Below, piece after piece: positions 29,834 through 37,580 of a stretch of 64,000 bases of DNA. Numbering within the stretch: position 1 is the stretch's first letter; every line of letters begins with the position of its first letter. Source of the stretch: Vibrio sp. Hep-1b-8. Its GTDB lineage: Bacteria; Pseudomonadota; Gammaproteobacteria; Enterobacterales; Vibrionaceae. The notes below the pieces were generated by a model. The model saw nothing but the letters and a program-made list of their open reading frames with translations. It had not been told where the DNA came from and did no database searches. Location: positions 48,534 to 112,533 of the forward strand of contig NZ_QEWN01000112.1 of the NCBI RefSeq assembly GCF_006124995.1. Reading direction: 5' to 3'. The translations under genes and the position numbers were made by a program.

Positions 29834-30989
29834 ACTTTTTTATTGGTGTTACCTTAGACAAGTCACCGGCGTGTTCGACATTGTTTTGAAAGTCATTGTC
29901 ATAGCCACGATAAAATCGGTATTGGTTTTTGCCTTTATGTTTGGCGGCGTACATCGCTTTATCGGCACAACGAGTGAGTTCGGGCAGGTTAGTCGCATCC
30001 TGAGGATAGAGCGCCACTCCTGCGCTGACGGTGAGTTCATTAATGCGTTCCGATGCTTGATAGCTGTCAGAGAACACCTGACATATCCTTTGAAGAATAC
30101 CCTCCAAATCCTTTATTGAGTTTACATCGTAGAGCAGCAGAACAAACTCGTCTCCCGCAAAACGAGCAATAGAATAATCATGTCTGTCGGTTTGACGATC
30201 TTTGTTACGGATGTTGTTTTTGAGCCGATTCGCGAGATGTTGTAAGACTCGGTCGCCAACGTCGTGTCCGTAGGTGTCGTTAATCGCTTTAAAGTTGTCG
30301 ATATCGAGAAACACCATTGCCGTCACCTTGTTGCTGTTCTTTTGTTCTTCTAGTTTGCCAGCGGCCCAACTTTCAAAGCTCCATCGATTAGCAAGTCCAG
30401 TGAGTTGATCCAAATAAGCGAGATCTTCAATCCCTTCTTTATAGAGTTCTTGCACATATTTCATCACTTTAGAGTAATAGAAAGCTGCGACATTGCAGAG
30501 TACACAGAGCGCAAGCAAGCTCACTACAAAGCGTCCCTGAGAAGCATCGGTAGTGTAAGGGGAAGCCTGTGCGAAAAGTACCGCGAGAGCAGCAACAACG
30601 CACAGACCAGAGCTTAAAATCGCGCCAGTTTTGAAGTTGTTGGCGAAAATAAGCACCGCAACTATAGGATAAAGCCATAGAATCCGATCTGGCACATGTT
30701 CACCATAAATCAGTAATAAAGTGGCTTGAAACAATAATATCCCACTCAAAACTACGTCACAGTGGTTGTGGCGTAGTTGCTTGAATAAGTAGTAGAGATT
30801 AACCATTAATACAGTGGCTGAGAAAAAATTCACCGAGGCAAAGAAGTAGTCTTGAGTGGTGAGCCTTAACACACCATAGCTAAGCAAGACCACAATGGCA
30901 ATAATCGAACAGAGTAGCACAAGCTTGCTCTTGCGCGTTGCTCTGATATCCGCCATTTCAGCCATCTGTCGCCCAGCAAATTGTGGCAT
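29814..30989 (-). CDS. Diguanylate cyclase with N-terminal membrane domain
   Basis: 391 residues from ATG 30989 (AAGGA 10 nt upstream); a longer TTG-initiated frame to 31025 is less likely. Five or six TM helices (about residues 25-185) form a membrane sensor region. A GGDEF domain follows: DQLTGLANRWSFE, FLDIDNFKAINDTYGHDVGDRVL and FAGDEFVLLLYD. The signature is AGDEF, a variant that is usually active. The RxxD inhibitory site is not seen at its normal place. It would make c-di-GMP, the signal that protects LapA-type adhesins from cleavage. Confidence 0.88.
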   Translation of the reverse strand: MPQFAGRQMAEMADIRATRKSKLVLLCSIIAIVVLLSYGVLRLTTQDYFFASVNFFSATVLMVNLYYLFKQLRHNHCDVVLSGILLFQATLLLIYGEHVPDRILWLYPIVAVLIFANNFKTGAILSSGLCVVAALAVLFAQASPYTTDASQGRFVVSLLALCVLCNVAAFYYSKVMKYVQELYKEGIEDLAYLDQLTGLANRWSFESWAAGKLEEQKNSNKVTAMVFLDIDNFKAINDTYGHDVGDRVLQHLANRLKNNIRNKDRQTDRHDYSIARFAGDEFVLLLYDVNSIKDLEGILQRICQVFSDSYQASERINELTVSAGVALYPQDATNLPELTRCADKAMYAAKHKGKNQYRFYRGYDNDFQNNVEHAGDLSKVTPIKKFNRSCT

Positions 30990-31291
30990 ATAGTCATTAT
31001 CCTTTACACATAACCCCTCAAGCAAAGTCTAGAAGAAAAAACAAAGTCTGAACGAGCCATGAAATTCGCAAAAATAAGAGTAATCAGTAATTTATATGCC
31101 ATTCGGTGCTTATTGGTTGTGAGGTGTATTAGTTGTACTGAGTTTTGACGCATATGTAAGCGACTGTATTCATGCGTAAATTATTTATGGCGGTAGATTA
31201 TTGACGGATTACAGCGTGATTGATTTTTTTGCAATTGTTATGGAATCGCCGATACTTATAATAAATAAATCTATCACTTTCGGAGGTTTTC

Positions 31292-31375
31292 GTGCGTCAT
31301 GTCTCGCCTCTGCGCAGGAAGAAAACCAGCCCAAAGAGAAGGACTGGCGGATTTAAAGTTGTTATTGCGGGATAA
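31292..31375 (+). CDS. 27-residue highly basic small protein
   Basis: GTG 31292 with CGGAGG ending 5 nt upstream and a promoter-like TATAAT at 31256-31261 (TTGTTA 16 nt further up). The peptide begins MRHVSPLRRKKTSPKRRTGG and ends FKVVIAG; about 9 of 27 residues are Arg or Lys. It lies between the diguanylate cyclase and the DUF3541 gene and overlaps the 3' end of the latter by 14 nt on the opposite strand. No family is recognised. The good signals for so short a frame are the reason for listing it. Confidence 0.45.
   Translation: MRHVSPLRRKKTSPKRRTGGFKVVIAG
31326..31347 (-). terminator. Probable terminator of the DUF3541 gene
   Basis: Read on the minus strand, CCAG-t-CC pairs with GG-g-CTGG around a 10-nt pyrimidine-rich loop, followed by TTTTC. 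It starts 15 nt after the DUF3541 stop codon. It lies inside the small plus-strand ORF. Confidence 0.55.
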
Positions 31376-32432
31376 GTCCATACGGGAGGGATGTGAAAAC
31401 GCTAGGTTGGCCCTTCACTGTCGGAGCCTCATTGACCTTCTGCCAATCAAGCAACATGATCGCTAGGACGTTACGATGTTCCCCGTACGTGATATCGAAA
31501 TCTCCGGTGACTGAAGGAATCATCCCTTTCTCACTATCTATCGCTTTTTGGATAGCGTAGCGAGTTTTTTCTACGACCGGATCATCTTCGAGTCCAGCGA
31601 GTAGAAACGTGATACCGACTTCCGCGATGACGTCTTCTTTCGCTCGAATGAGAATGGTATCGATGTTTTGGCGGAAATAGTCATAAATCCACTGATGCTG
31701 CTTTTCACTTACCAAATGTTGATAGTATTCAGAGTCGCCAAAAATAATATGGGTCATACCATAGAGTTTGTTTCCGTACTGCTGGTTGGACAGTTTTTTG
31801 TCTTCTACCTCTGGATAGGCTTGCTTAAATGCGGTTGTAAAACTATCGACGACATCTTGCTCACCTAGCTGCCTTAGCCAGTAGACCTGATTGGCTAGCT
31901 GTGCGGCCCAAGCCTTAATCATCTCTTGGTCTGTCGCATACTTGCTAAAGTCATAGCGGCGGATAATGGAACGAAGCAAATCGTCTTGTTTGTGTTTTAG
32001 ACCATACTCGTTGGCGCGTGCCATCGAACCCAGTAAATCAACACCAAGGTAGAGATATTCAGGCATGTGTTTTGTGACGTTATAACGCCTCATGCTTCTT
32101 TCATCCGTCTCATCAGTGTAGCCAGAAAGGCGCTTTTCAGAGTAAAGTAAGATTTGTTCTGGGGTATGAACTTCTGCTGCGAAACGATTAAGTCGACTTG
32201 CGACACGGGCCATATCACTCCAAACCGCGGCCGAATATTTGTCATCGAGCGTTTGACGGTACATCCTTAAGCCGTAGTGCCCTTCTTTAAAGGCTGGGAG
32301 AGTATAGAGCTGACTTTCATACGTATTGCGAATAAGATCTGCGGATGCTTCAAAGCTCGCTGTGTTTGCCGATGCGGTCGGTGTATGTATGAGGATTGCA
32401 CTAAGGCACAAGTCAATCAGCTTTTTATGCAT
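31362..32432 (-). CDS. DUF3541 secreted/periplasmic protein
   Basis: About 356 residues from ATG 32432. The frame is open upstream to 32762, but that extension is not protein-like, and the internal Met begins a signal peptide (MHKKLIDLCLSAILIHTPTASA). The mature part is helical, with many Trp/Tyr residues (MYRQTLDDKYSAAVWSDMARVASRL, WAAQLANQVYWLRQLGEQDVVDSF, NVLAIMLLDWQ). I read this as DUF3541, a family of unknown function in Vibrio and Shewanella. It is a monocistronic gene divergent from a CHASE-GGDEF gene. Confidence 0.6.
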   Translation of the reverse strand: MHKKLIDLCLSAILIHTPTASANTASFEASADLIRNTYESQLYTLPAFKEGHYGLRMYRQTLDDKYSAAVWSDMARVASRLNRFAAEVHTPEQILLYSEKRLSGYTDETDERSMRRYNVTKHMPEYLYLGVDLLGSMARANEYGLKHKQDDLLRSIIRRYDFSKYATDQEMIKAWAAQLANQVYWLRQLGEQDVVDSFTTAFKQAYPEVEDKKLSNQQYGNKLYGMTHIIFGDSEYYQHLVSEKQHQWIYDYFRQNIDTILIRAKEDVIAEVGITFLLAGLEDDPVVEKTRYAIQKAIDSEKGMIPSVTGDFDITYGEHRNVLAIMLLDWQKVNEAPTVKGQPSVFTSLPYGLIPQ

Positions 32433-32745
32433 GGTATAACCTATAAAAATGGTGTTAGGGTATGGTGGCATAGTACCAGTCATTCCTTCCTTAAATGTAA
32501 GCTCAGGGTCAGATAAAAGTAAGGTTTGATTGCTTACATGCTTGCTACATAAACGTTGTTTTTTATTCGCCGATGGTTGGATGTCGACCCCAAAGCGATC
32601 TATATAAGCATTGGTACCACTGATTTTTTTGATGATGTGCAAGAATTGGTGGAGTGATAATAATATATTTGTCGATTGTCGATGAAATTTCGACCAATTT
32701 AATGTACGTTTTATATAACTAATATTAATAATAATTAACACTAGC

Positions 32746-32759
32746 ACGTATCGATACGT
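32746..32759. promoter_or_regulatory. 14-bp perfect palindrome in divergent promoter region
   Basis: ACGTATCGATACGT, 54 bp before the start of the CHASE-GGDEF gene, in the 380-bp AT-rich region (32433-32812) between it and the DUF3541 gene. It could be a dimeric repressor site controlling the cyclase. No regulator is assigned. The rest of the region shows nothing definite. Confidence 0.35.
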
Positions 32760-32812
32760 CAATGAGTTGAGATTGAGTTTGCTCTGGTGTCTGTGATAGT
32801 TGTGGGGGATGG

Positions 32813-34171
32813 ATGGCCTATCATGTGGGCAGGCAGCATTATATTAATGCACTGTTTTTGATGACCTTTGTATTTTTTGTTGGGCTGATTGAGTCACTTG
32901 ACCGAAGTCAGAAAACGTTTTTGCGTGATAGTTTGCTGTCCCGTGCTAAGGAAGAGTTATCCATTGTTCGATCAGAGCTTGAAGCCGCGATTGTTTCAGA
33001 TATCTATGTGGCTAATGGGTTATCTGCTCTGGTTGCATCTAATCCAGAATTTGATTTTTCAGGATGGGATCTTATCGCATCGATCATTATACGTAAGAGC
33101 GACCATGTTCAATTGCTAGGGCTTGCGCCGAATGATGTCGTTAAATTCGTTTATCCGTTAGAAGGAAACGAAGCTGTTTTAGGATTGAATTATCAAACCA
33201 TTCCCAATCAATGGCGTTCCGTAAAAAAAGCCCAGCAAATCCAAGACATCTTTATCTCTGGCCCCGTCAATTTGGTCCAGGGTGGTAAAGCTCTGATCGC
33301 ACGTGTACCGATTTTTTCCGATCCTCCATACAACACAAACTACTGGGGTGTGTGCAGTATGGTGATTTCCTTGGACTCACTCTTTTCTGAAGCAGGTGTT
33401 GCCTCGTTTGAGCATCGTTACAATCTAGCGATGCGTGGTGTCGATAGCTCAGGATCGGAAGGTGAGGTGTTTTATGGTTTTCAAACGACGTTTGATCAAG
33501 CATTCGCCTCAGAGTCTGTGCATTTTCCATACGGTAGCTGGCAGATCGCTGCATCGACGAAAAGTGACTTGCTAAGTGGAGCTAAGTGGTACCGAGTACA
33601 CGTGGTTAGACTGCTTGGCTATCCGATGATAATTATGCTTATCTTGGCCTTTATTGCTACCTATCGGCTCTATATTGCGGCGAATGATCGTGCCCTGCGT
33701 GATGAACTGACACAGCTACCCAATCGTCGCTACTTTATGTATACCTTTGGTGAGCATTTTAACGCGGTGAAAAAGAATGGGGGCGGTGACTCTTTTGCCA
33801 TTCTTAATATCGATTTAGATAAGTTCAAAGCGATTAACGATACGTTTGGCCATGCGGCAGGGGACAAGGTACTTGTTGCAACTGCTGAGAGGCTGAAAAG
33901 CGTGCTCAGAACCTCAGACATTGTTGCTCGTATGGGTGGCGACGAGTTTCTGGTGTTGTTGCCGAGAGTCTCAAGCACAGAGGATATTGACGTAATCAAT
34001 ATCGAGCTGCAAAAAGCCGTCTGCCATACGCCTGTTATCTATGAACAGCACTTAATTAATCTACGAGTGAGTGTTGGATATGCTATCTATGACCCTGAAT
34101 TTAAAGATATAGAAGAGATGTTTAAACTCGCGGATTCTAGGATGTACGAAGAAAAACGCAGGCAGATATAA
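32813..34171 (+). CDS. CHASE-domain diguanylate cyclase
   Basis: 452 residues. An N-terminal TM helix (about 10-25), a periplasmic CHASE-type sensor (about 40-260, including SNPEFDFSGWDLIASIIIRKSDHVQLLGLAPNDVV and QGGKALIARVPIF), a second TM helix (about 265-285), then GGDEF (about 295-450). The catalytic motif MGGDEFLVLLP is intact. RTSD, five residues before it, is a good product-inhibition I-site. It would make c-di-GMP in response to a periplasmic ligand. No phosphodiesterase partner is nearby. Confidence 0.9.
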   Translation: MAYHVGRQHYINALFLMTFVFFVGLIESLDRSQKTFLRDSLLSRAKEELSIVRSELEAAIVSDIYVANGLSALVASNPEFDFSGWDLIASIIIRKSDHVQLLGLAPNDVVKFVYPLEGNEAVLGLNYQTIPNQWRSVKKAQQIQDIFISGPVNLVQGGKALIARVPIFSDPPYNTNYWGVCSMVISLDSLFSEAGVASFEHRYNLAMRGVDSSGSEGEVFYGFQTTFDQAFASESVHFPYGSWQIAASTKSDLLSGAKWYRVHVVRLLGYPMIIMLILAFIATYRLYIAANDRALRDELTQLPNRRYFMYTFGEHFNAVKKNGGGDSFAILNIDLDKFKAINDTFGHAAGDKVLVATAERLKSVLRTSDIVARMGGDEFLVLLPRVSSTEDIDVINIELQKAVCHTPVIYEQHLINLRVSVGYAIYDPEFKDIEEMFKLADSRMYEEKRRQI

Positions 34172-34253
34172 AGAGTTCTCACAAAAAGAGATTATACCGC
34201 TGCAATGCTGGTAAACCCATGCTATAGAAATAGTAAAGGAGCATTACAGGTAT

Positions 34254-34694
34254 ATGAGTATGAAGGACTTGTCTCAGTGGTTAAATGAGTATGGTGAAAG
34301 CCATCAGAATCCGATCAACCAAAAAATTCATAAGGTTGCGGTTCCCGGTATTTTTCTTTCTGTTGTTGGATTGATTTGGTCTATTCCACCCATTCAACTA
34401 TTTGGTATGACACTTAACTGGGTGTGGCTTGCTGTATTGCCTGTCATGGTGTTTTATTTCAGGTTATCGTTAAGTGTATTCATAATGATGCTCGGTTTTA
34501 CCCTAGCTTGTATTTCGTTGATTTGGTCATTAGAAGTGTTACAGCTCTCGGTGTTGTTTGTCTCTTTAGTGCTGTTTGCGGTTTTGTGGCTTTTTCAATT
34601 TATCGGCCATAAGATCGAGGGTAAGAAACCCTCATTCTTCGAAGACGTTCAGTTTTTGCTTATCGGCCCGGTGTGGGTGTTTAGAAAACACTGA
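34254..34694 (+). CDS. DUF962/Mpo1-like membrane protein
   Basis: 146 residues with three or four TM helices. It contains the family landmarks HQNPINQKIHKVAVP near the N-terminus and QFIGHKIEGKKPSFFEDVQFLLIGPVWV near the C-terminus. Their histidines correspond to the metal site of yeast Mpo1, an Fe(II) dioxygenase acting on 2-hydroxy fatty acids. Bacterial members are uncharacterised, so catalysis here is inference. The start may be 34254 or 34260. A strong hairpin follows (34721-34745). Confidence 0.82.
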   Translation: MSMKDLSQWLNEYGESHQNPINQKIHKVAVPGIFLSVVGLIWSIPPIQLFGMTLNWVWLAVLPVMVFYFRLSLSVFIMMLGFTLACISLIWSLEVLQLSVLFVSLVLFAVLWLFQFIGHKIEGKKPSFFEDVQFLLIGPVWVFRKH

Positions 34695-34720
34695 GATCTG
34701 ATCGATATCCCTATCTATTC

Positions 34721-34745
34721 ACTTGCCCATTACATGTGGGCAAGT
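34721..34745 (+). terminator. Hairpin after the DUF962 gene
   Basis: Perfect 9-bp stem ACTTGCCCA/TGGGCAAGT, loop TTACATG, 26 nt after the stop codon. There is no T-tract, so it may be a processing or weak termination signal. Confidence 0.5.
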
Positions 34746-34823
34746 TCACATTTATTCTTTTCATTATTCATTTCTCCTCATTGTTGTTAACAATTGTGAC
34801 CATAGTCATGGTAAACGGTTGCT

Positions 34824-34837
34824 TGTTACCGGTAACA
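34824..34837. promoter_or_regulatory. GntR-type gluconate operator
   Basis: TGTTACCGGTAACA, a perfect 14-bp palindrome identical to the core of the E. coli GntR (LacI-family) operator. It lies 30 bp upstream of a remnant reading frame that retains the GntR N-terminus, so it is probably the autoregulatory site of a lost gntR. Confidence 0.65.
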
Positions 34838-34866
34838 CAAACAGGAAGATGTATAGAAACTCAGTT

Positions 34867-34950
34867 ATGGCTAATAAGGAGAAAAGACCAACCTTACTAG
34901 GGGTAACTAAAATGACAGTCAGGAGAGCATTGATCTTGGTTACAGGATAG
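34867..34950 (+). pseudogene. gntR: gntR (LacI family) remnant
   Basis: A 27-codon frame containing MANKEKRPTL joined directly to LGVTKMTV. In LacI-family gluconate regulators these two blocks flank helix 1 of the HTH (KRPTLQDVADRVGVTKMTVSRFL in the family pattern). About six or seven residues have been lost in frame. After TV the sequence leaves the family and stops. The whole ligand-binding domain is gone. With the intact gnt operator just upstream, this is most simply a deleted gntR locus. It cannot be functional as a repressor. Confidence 0.6.
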
Positions 34951-34970
34951 AACTTGGTGAAAGCATATAG

Positions 34971-35006
34971 TTGCAAAATGCAAATGTTTGATTTTGCATT
35001 TTGCTC
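34971..35006 (+). promoter_or_regulatory. Two LuxO-type binding sites upstream of qrr
   Basis: TTGCAAAATGCAA at 34971-34983 matches the LuxO consensus TTGCA-W3-TGCAA exactly. TTGCATTTTGCTC at 34994-35006 is a degenerate second copy starting 23 bp later. They lie 90-150 bp upstream of the predicted start of a sigma-54 promoter, the normal place for an enhancer-binding activator. Confidence 0.85.
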
Positions 35007-35098
35007 GTAATTGCATCTTGAAAATCTATTATGCGCTTAGTTTTTATGAATTAGGTTATGAATTGAGCAAAAACAAGCAAATATTGGCTTAGTGAAAG

Positions 35099-35114
35099 TT
35101 GGCACGCTTTCTGC
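35099..35114 (+). promoter_or_regulatory. Sigma-54 (-24/-12) promoter of qrr
   Basis: TTGGCACGCTTTCTGC has the GG (35101-35102) and GC (35113-35114) elements ten bases apart, close to the TGGCACG-N4-TTGC consensus. Transcription should begin about 12 nt downstream, at the first base of the Qrr stem (35126). Sigma-54 promoters require an activator; LuxO-phosphate is the known one for qrr genes. Confidence 0.88.
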
Positions 35115-35125
35115 TTTATGTAGTT

Positions 35126-35233
35126 TGACCCTTCTTAAGCCGAGGGTCACCTAGCCAACTGACGTTGTTAGTGAACCTATCTTGTTCACACTTATATATA
35201 GCCAATCACCCATATTGTGATTGGCTTTTTTTC
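35126..35233 (+). ncRNA. qrr: Qrr quorum-regulatory small RNA
   Basis: Qrr RNAs are Hfq-dependent sRNAs that repress the LuxR/HapR master regulator and other targets at low cell density. The first stem-loop is TGACCC/GGGTCA (35126-35149). The conserved pairing core runs from 35144 to 35175 and includes CCTAGCCAACTGACGTTG, as in all Vibrio Qrr RNAs. The 3' end is a strong terminator (35200-35232). Promoter and LuxO sites are all present. Length is about 108 nt, normal for the family. Which Qrr number this is cannot be decided without synteny; luxO is not adjacent, so it is probably not qrr1. Confidence 0.95.
35200..35232 (+). terminator. Intrinsic terminator of qrr
   Basis: AGCCAATCAC/GTGATTGGCT stem with a 7-nt loop followed by T7CT5. 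This is the 3' stem of the Qrr RNA. Confidence 0.95.
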
Positions 35234-35256
35234 TTTTTGAACGCCGTAAATCGAAA

Positions 35257-36780
35257 CTATTCAGCCTCTTGGCACCCACTGTAGCAACTCGGTTTTCTAG
35301 GGCACACTGCGCCTCTTGAACAGATCACTCGTGCGTCCGACTCAATACCTCTTTCGATCCAGTTAATATTGAGAATCTTTGCGATAGTCGTAAATTCCTT
35401 TCGTATATGGCGTGGTATCGCAGCGCTTCCCCCGTTTCCGACACATAGAGCTTTAAGTTCTTCGGCAATCTCAAGTGAGTTTCCTCCCTGCGCATCAATC
35501 GCAGGATTGAGATCGATACCGGCACAAAGCACGCGGTTGTTGCCTGCGGGATCGGTCATATTTACCGACTCACAACAGTAAATTCTTGGCTCGTCACCGA
35601 CATTCAGAATTGAGATCTGAGCAGAGCTTCCCTGTTGTGGTTCTGATAATTTCCTAAACACCGCCCAGTGCTGACATGGATCGTTAACTTTGCGCATGTT
35701 CCCCCAAGGAAGAGGGATCCCGTTGCCTCGGTAGACTGCTTTAAGCTTATTTTGACCATAGGCATCAAAATAGTGCCAGTGAGGGTAAGGAGAAACGACG
35801 GTCATTCGTCTCATCGCAACGGAAGGGGAAACGCCAGCTTTTAAGTGTACGTCGATTTCGTACCCGCTGCGGTCCAGTAACTGCCTAAATGGAACCTTAG
35901 GGCACAGTAGTGCGCCGGCGAAGAAGCTTGACTCAAAGTCTCGCCAAGCTTGCAAAATGTCCTGTGAGTTAAGTTCAGACGTTGTACTTGATTGGTTGCT
36001 CTCTTCCCAACTATTAGCATGGCCAACAGAGAGTACGCTCTTGAGTCCCTCTTTGCTGTGTAAAACACAGTGCCCAATATAAACGGCGAGGTCGTACTTA
36101 AGGCGAGTAGGGTACAGCTTTAAAATTTCATTGAGGAAGATGGTACCTGGTGGTTCAAAAAACGAGGTAACCACTTGTTTAGCGCTGACACCCAGCTCGT
36201 CAACGACGTCTTGTGGTGGTCGTGAAATCCAGCGGATAGTCAACCCAAGGCTACGAGCGATATCCATGAGATCTTCGGCAGAGAGGTTAAGTCGTTTCAG
36301 GCCCACTTCCTCTGCTGCTCTTTCAAGATCAGGGAAATGGTTCTGATTGCTCTCTTGGTGTGCCCGAATCAGTAAATGCGCAAACTGGCGGCCAGTAATA
36401 CCAGTTTGTGAAAGCATCTCAGGGATAGCTATCTGCAAAATATCGTTTGAAAACAGGAAGCTTGGCTCGAGTGCCATACCGCTGATCCCGCCTCGGTTTC
36501 CTTTGTCTGGTGTGATATCCGCTTGTTCGGGTTCATCGTCAAGAAACCAAGTCGGATCTTTTTGAAAAACTTCGGCGATCACTTCCAACATATCGATACT
36601 AGGGACCCGTTTTCCACGTTCGATCATCGATAAGTAAGAAACCGATGGCGCATACTCGGGATTAACCCTTATGCAACGAGCAGAGAGATCTTCCATAGTT
36701 AAGTGGTTGCGTTTCCTAAGATTTCTTATCTTAGTACCTAGAAAATGAGACTGGCGGATCAAGCTTTTTGACACTGGCAT
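35257..36780 (-). CDS. XRE/ScfR-type regulator (HTH + IrrE-like + DUF2083)
   Basis: 507 residues, the architecture of short-chain fatty acyl-CoA regulators such as RamB, MccR and PrpR. The HTH (about 14-72) reads LGTKIRNLRKRNHLTMEDLSA...SYLSMIERGKRVPSIDMLEVIAEVF. An IrrE/peptidase-like middle follows, then a DUF2083 C-terminal domain with Cys-rich end (ICSRGAVCPRKPSCYSGC). In other bacteria these proteins sense acyl-CoA and control glyoxylate or methylcitrate genes. The divergent gene at 36942 and the repeated sites between are the likely target. It converges on the qrr terminator. Confidence 0.75.
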   Translation of the reverse strand: MPVSKSLIRQSHFLGTKIRNLRKRNHLTMEDLSARCIRVNPEYAPSVSYLSMIERGKRVPSIDMLEVIAEVFQKDPTWFLDDEPEQADITPDKGNRGGISGMALEPSFLFSNDILQIAIPEMLSQTGITGRQFAHLLIRAHQESNQNHFPDLERAAEEVGLKRLNLSAEDLMDIARSLGLTIRWISRPPQDVVDELGVSAKQVVTSFFEPPGTIFLNEILKLYPTRLKYDLAVYIGHCVLHSKEGLKSVLSVGHANSWEESNQSSTTSELNSQDILQAWRDFESSFFAGALLCPKVPFRQLLDRSGYEIDVHLKAGVSPSVAMRRMTVVSPYPHWHYFDAYGQNKLKAVYRGNGIPLPWGNMRKVNDPCQHWAVFRKLSEPQQGSSAQISILNVGDEPRIYCCESVNMTDPAGNNRVLCAGIDLNPAIDAQGGNSLEIAEELKALCVGNGGSAAIPRHIRKEFTTIAKILNINWIERGIESDARVICSRGAVCPRKPSCYSGCQEAE

Positions 36781-36787
36781 TTTGTAA

Positions 36788-36930
36788 AATTCACACTGTA
36801 AAATTTTTGTTGTGAAATTGTAGTAAAAAATTCACTAGTATAGAAAGTAAGCAAAGTCACAAATTCACATATAAACAGAATGGGATTTGAAATATTTGCG
36901 CAAGGACAAATAAGTTGTGAAATATCCGCG
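36788..36930. promoter_or_regulatory. Cluster of TTCAC/GTGAA motifs and a 30-bp direct repeat
   Basis: The divergent region between the XRE-type gene and the 191-residue gene carries at least five TTCAC or GTGAA elements. Two larger copies, TTTGAAATATTTGCG (36886-36900) and TTGTGAAATATCCGCG (36915-36930), are direct repeats offset by exactly 30 bp. The second ends 11 bp before ATG 36942, where a bound repressor would block transcription or translation. Binding by the adjacent regulator is inferred. Confidence 0.5.
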
Positions 36931-36941
36931 AGGGAAACACT

Positions 36942-37517
36942 ATGAACATGCTGACAATCGATAAGACTGAAATCCAAGAACAAAATATGCCATTTATCGC
37001 TGAAGCAGTCTTCGCGGTAGAGACGATAGACGCTAGCCAAGCAATGGAAAAACAACAAAACGCTAAGCAGTTGCTTGACCGTTTGTTCCCACTAGAGAAC
37101 GGTTCACATAAAGACGTAACAGCTTACGTAATCGACTACCGTCATGTAATGGCGTACTTCAAAGACGGTAGCCACAGCGGTCTAAAACACTCTAAGCACT
37201 TTGTGGCTTACACTGGTGAAAAAGAAGACCCAGCATCAATCCTGTTTAGAGATGGCACAGGTAGCCACGTAGAAGTAACTTTTGGCAATCATAAAGGCAC
37301 AGGCTGCGTAGAGCTTATCGATATTGAAGATATCCAGCTTGAGACTTGCACCATGTTTCCTACGGCTATGACTGAGATTGCAGCTATGCGCCACTGGATC
37401 AGCGTGGTTAAAGGCGACGAAAAAGGTAAACCTAGTGCATGTACTGAGCAGAAAGAGTACACAGCAAAAAATGGTGACGATTACCAATTAGAGCGTTGCT
37501 ACACAATGACTCGATAA
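36942..37517 (+). CDS. Unrecognised 191-residue cytosolic protein
   Basis: ATG 36942 with GAGGG 7 nt upstream, divergent from the XRE/ScfR-type regulator and followed by a strong terminator, so a single-gene transcription unit. No signal peptide or membrane segment. The N-terminal half is helical, the middle beta-rich (VTAYVIDYRHVMAYFKDGSHSGLKH, GTGSHVEVTFGNHKGTGCVELIDIEDIQLET). Several His and Cys residues are present, without a motif I can name. Context suggests a target of acyl-CoA-responsive regulation, possibly near glyoxylate or propionate metabolism; this is inference only. Confidence 0.75.
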   Translation: MNMLTIDKTEIQEQNMPFIAEAVFAVETIDASQAMEKQQNAKQLLDRLFPLENGSHKDVTAYVIDYRHVMAYFKDGSHSGLKHSKHFVAYTGEKEDPASILFRDGTGSHVEVTFGNHKGTGCVELIDIEDIQLETCTMFPTAMTEIAAMRHWISVVKGDEKGKPSACTEQKEYTAKNGDDYQLERCYTMTR

Positions 37518-37534
37518 CCACAAGCATTACAACG

Positions 37535-37565
37535 AAAAAAGGATACCTTTCGGTATCCTTTTTTT
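37535..37565 (+). terminator. Rho-independent terminator
   Basis: GGATACC/GGTATCC with a TTTC-containing loop, A6 on the left and T9 on the right. It can serve both the 191-residue gene and the convergent MaoC gene. Confidence 0.93.
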
Positions 37566-37580
37566 GTGTTTATCTTGGCG

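Noticed and set aside
34723..34950. A 75-codon plus-strand ORF
   Set aside because: Only its last 27 codons resemble anything (GntR); the first part runs through a hairpin and the operator and is not protein-like.
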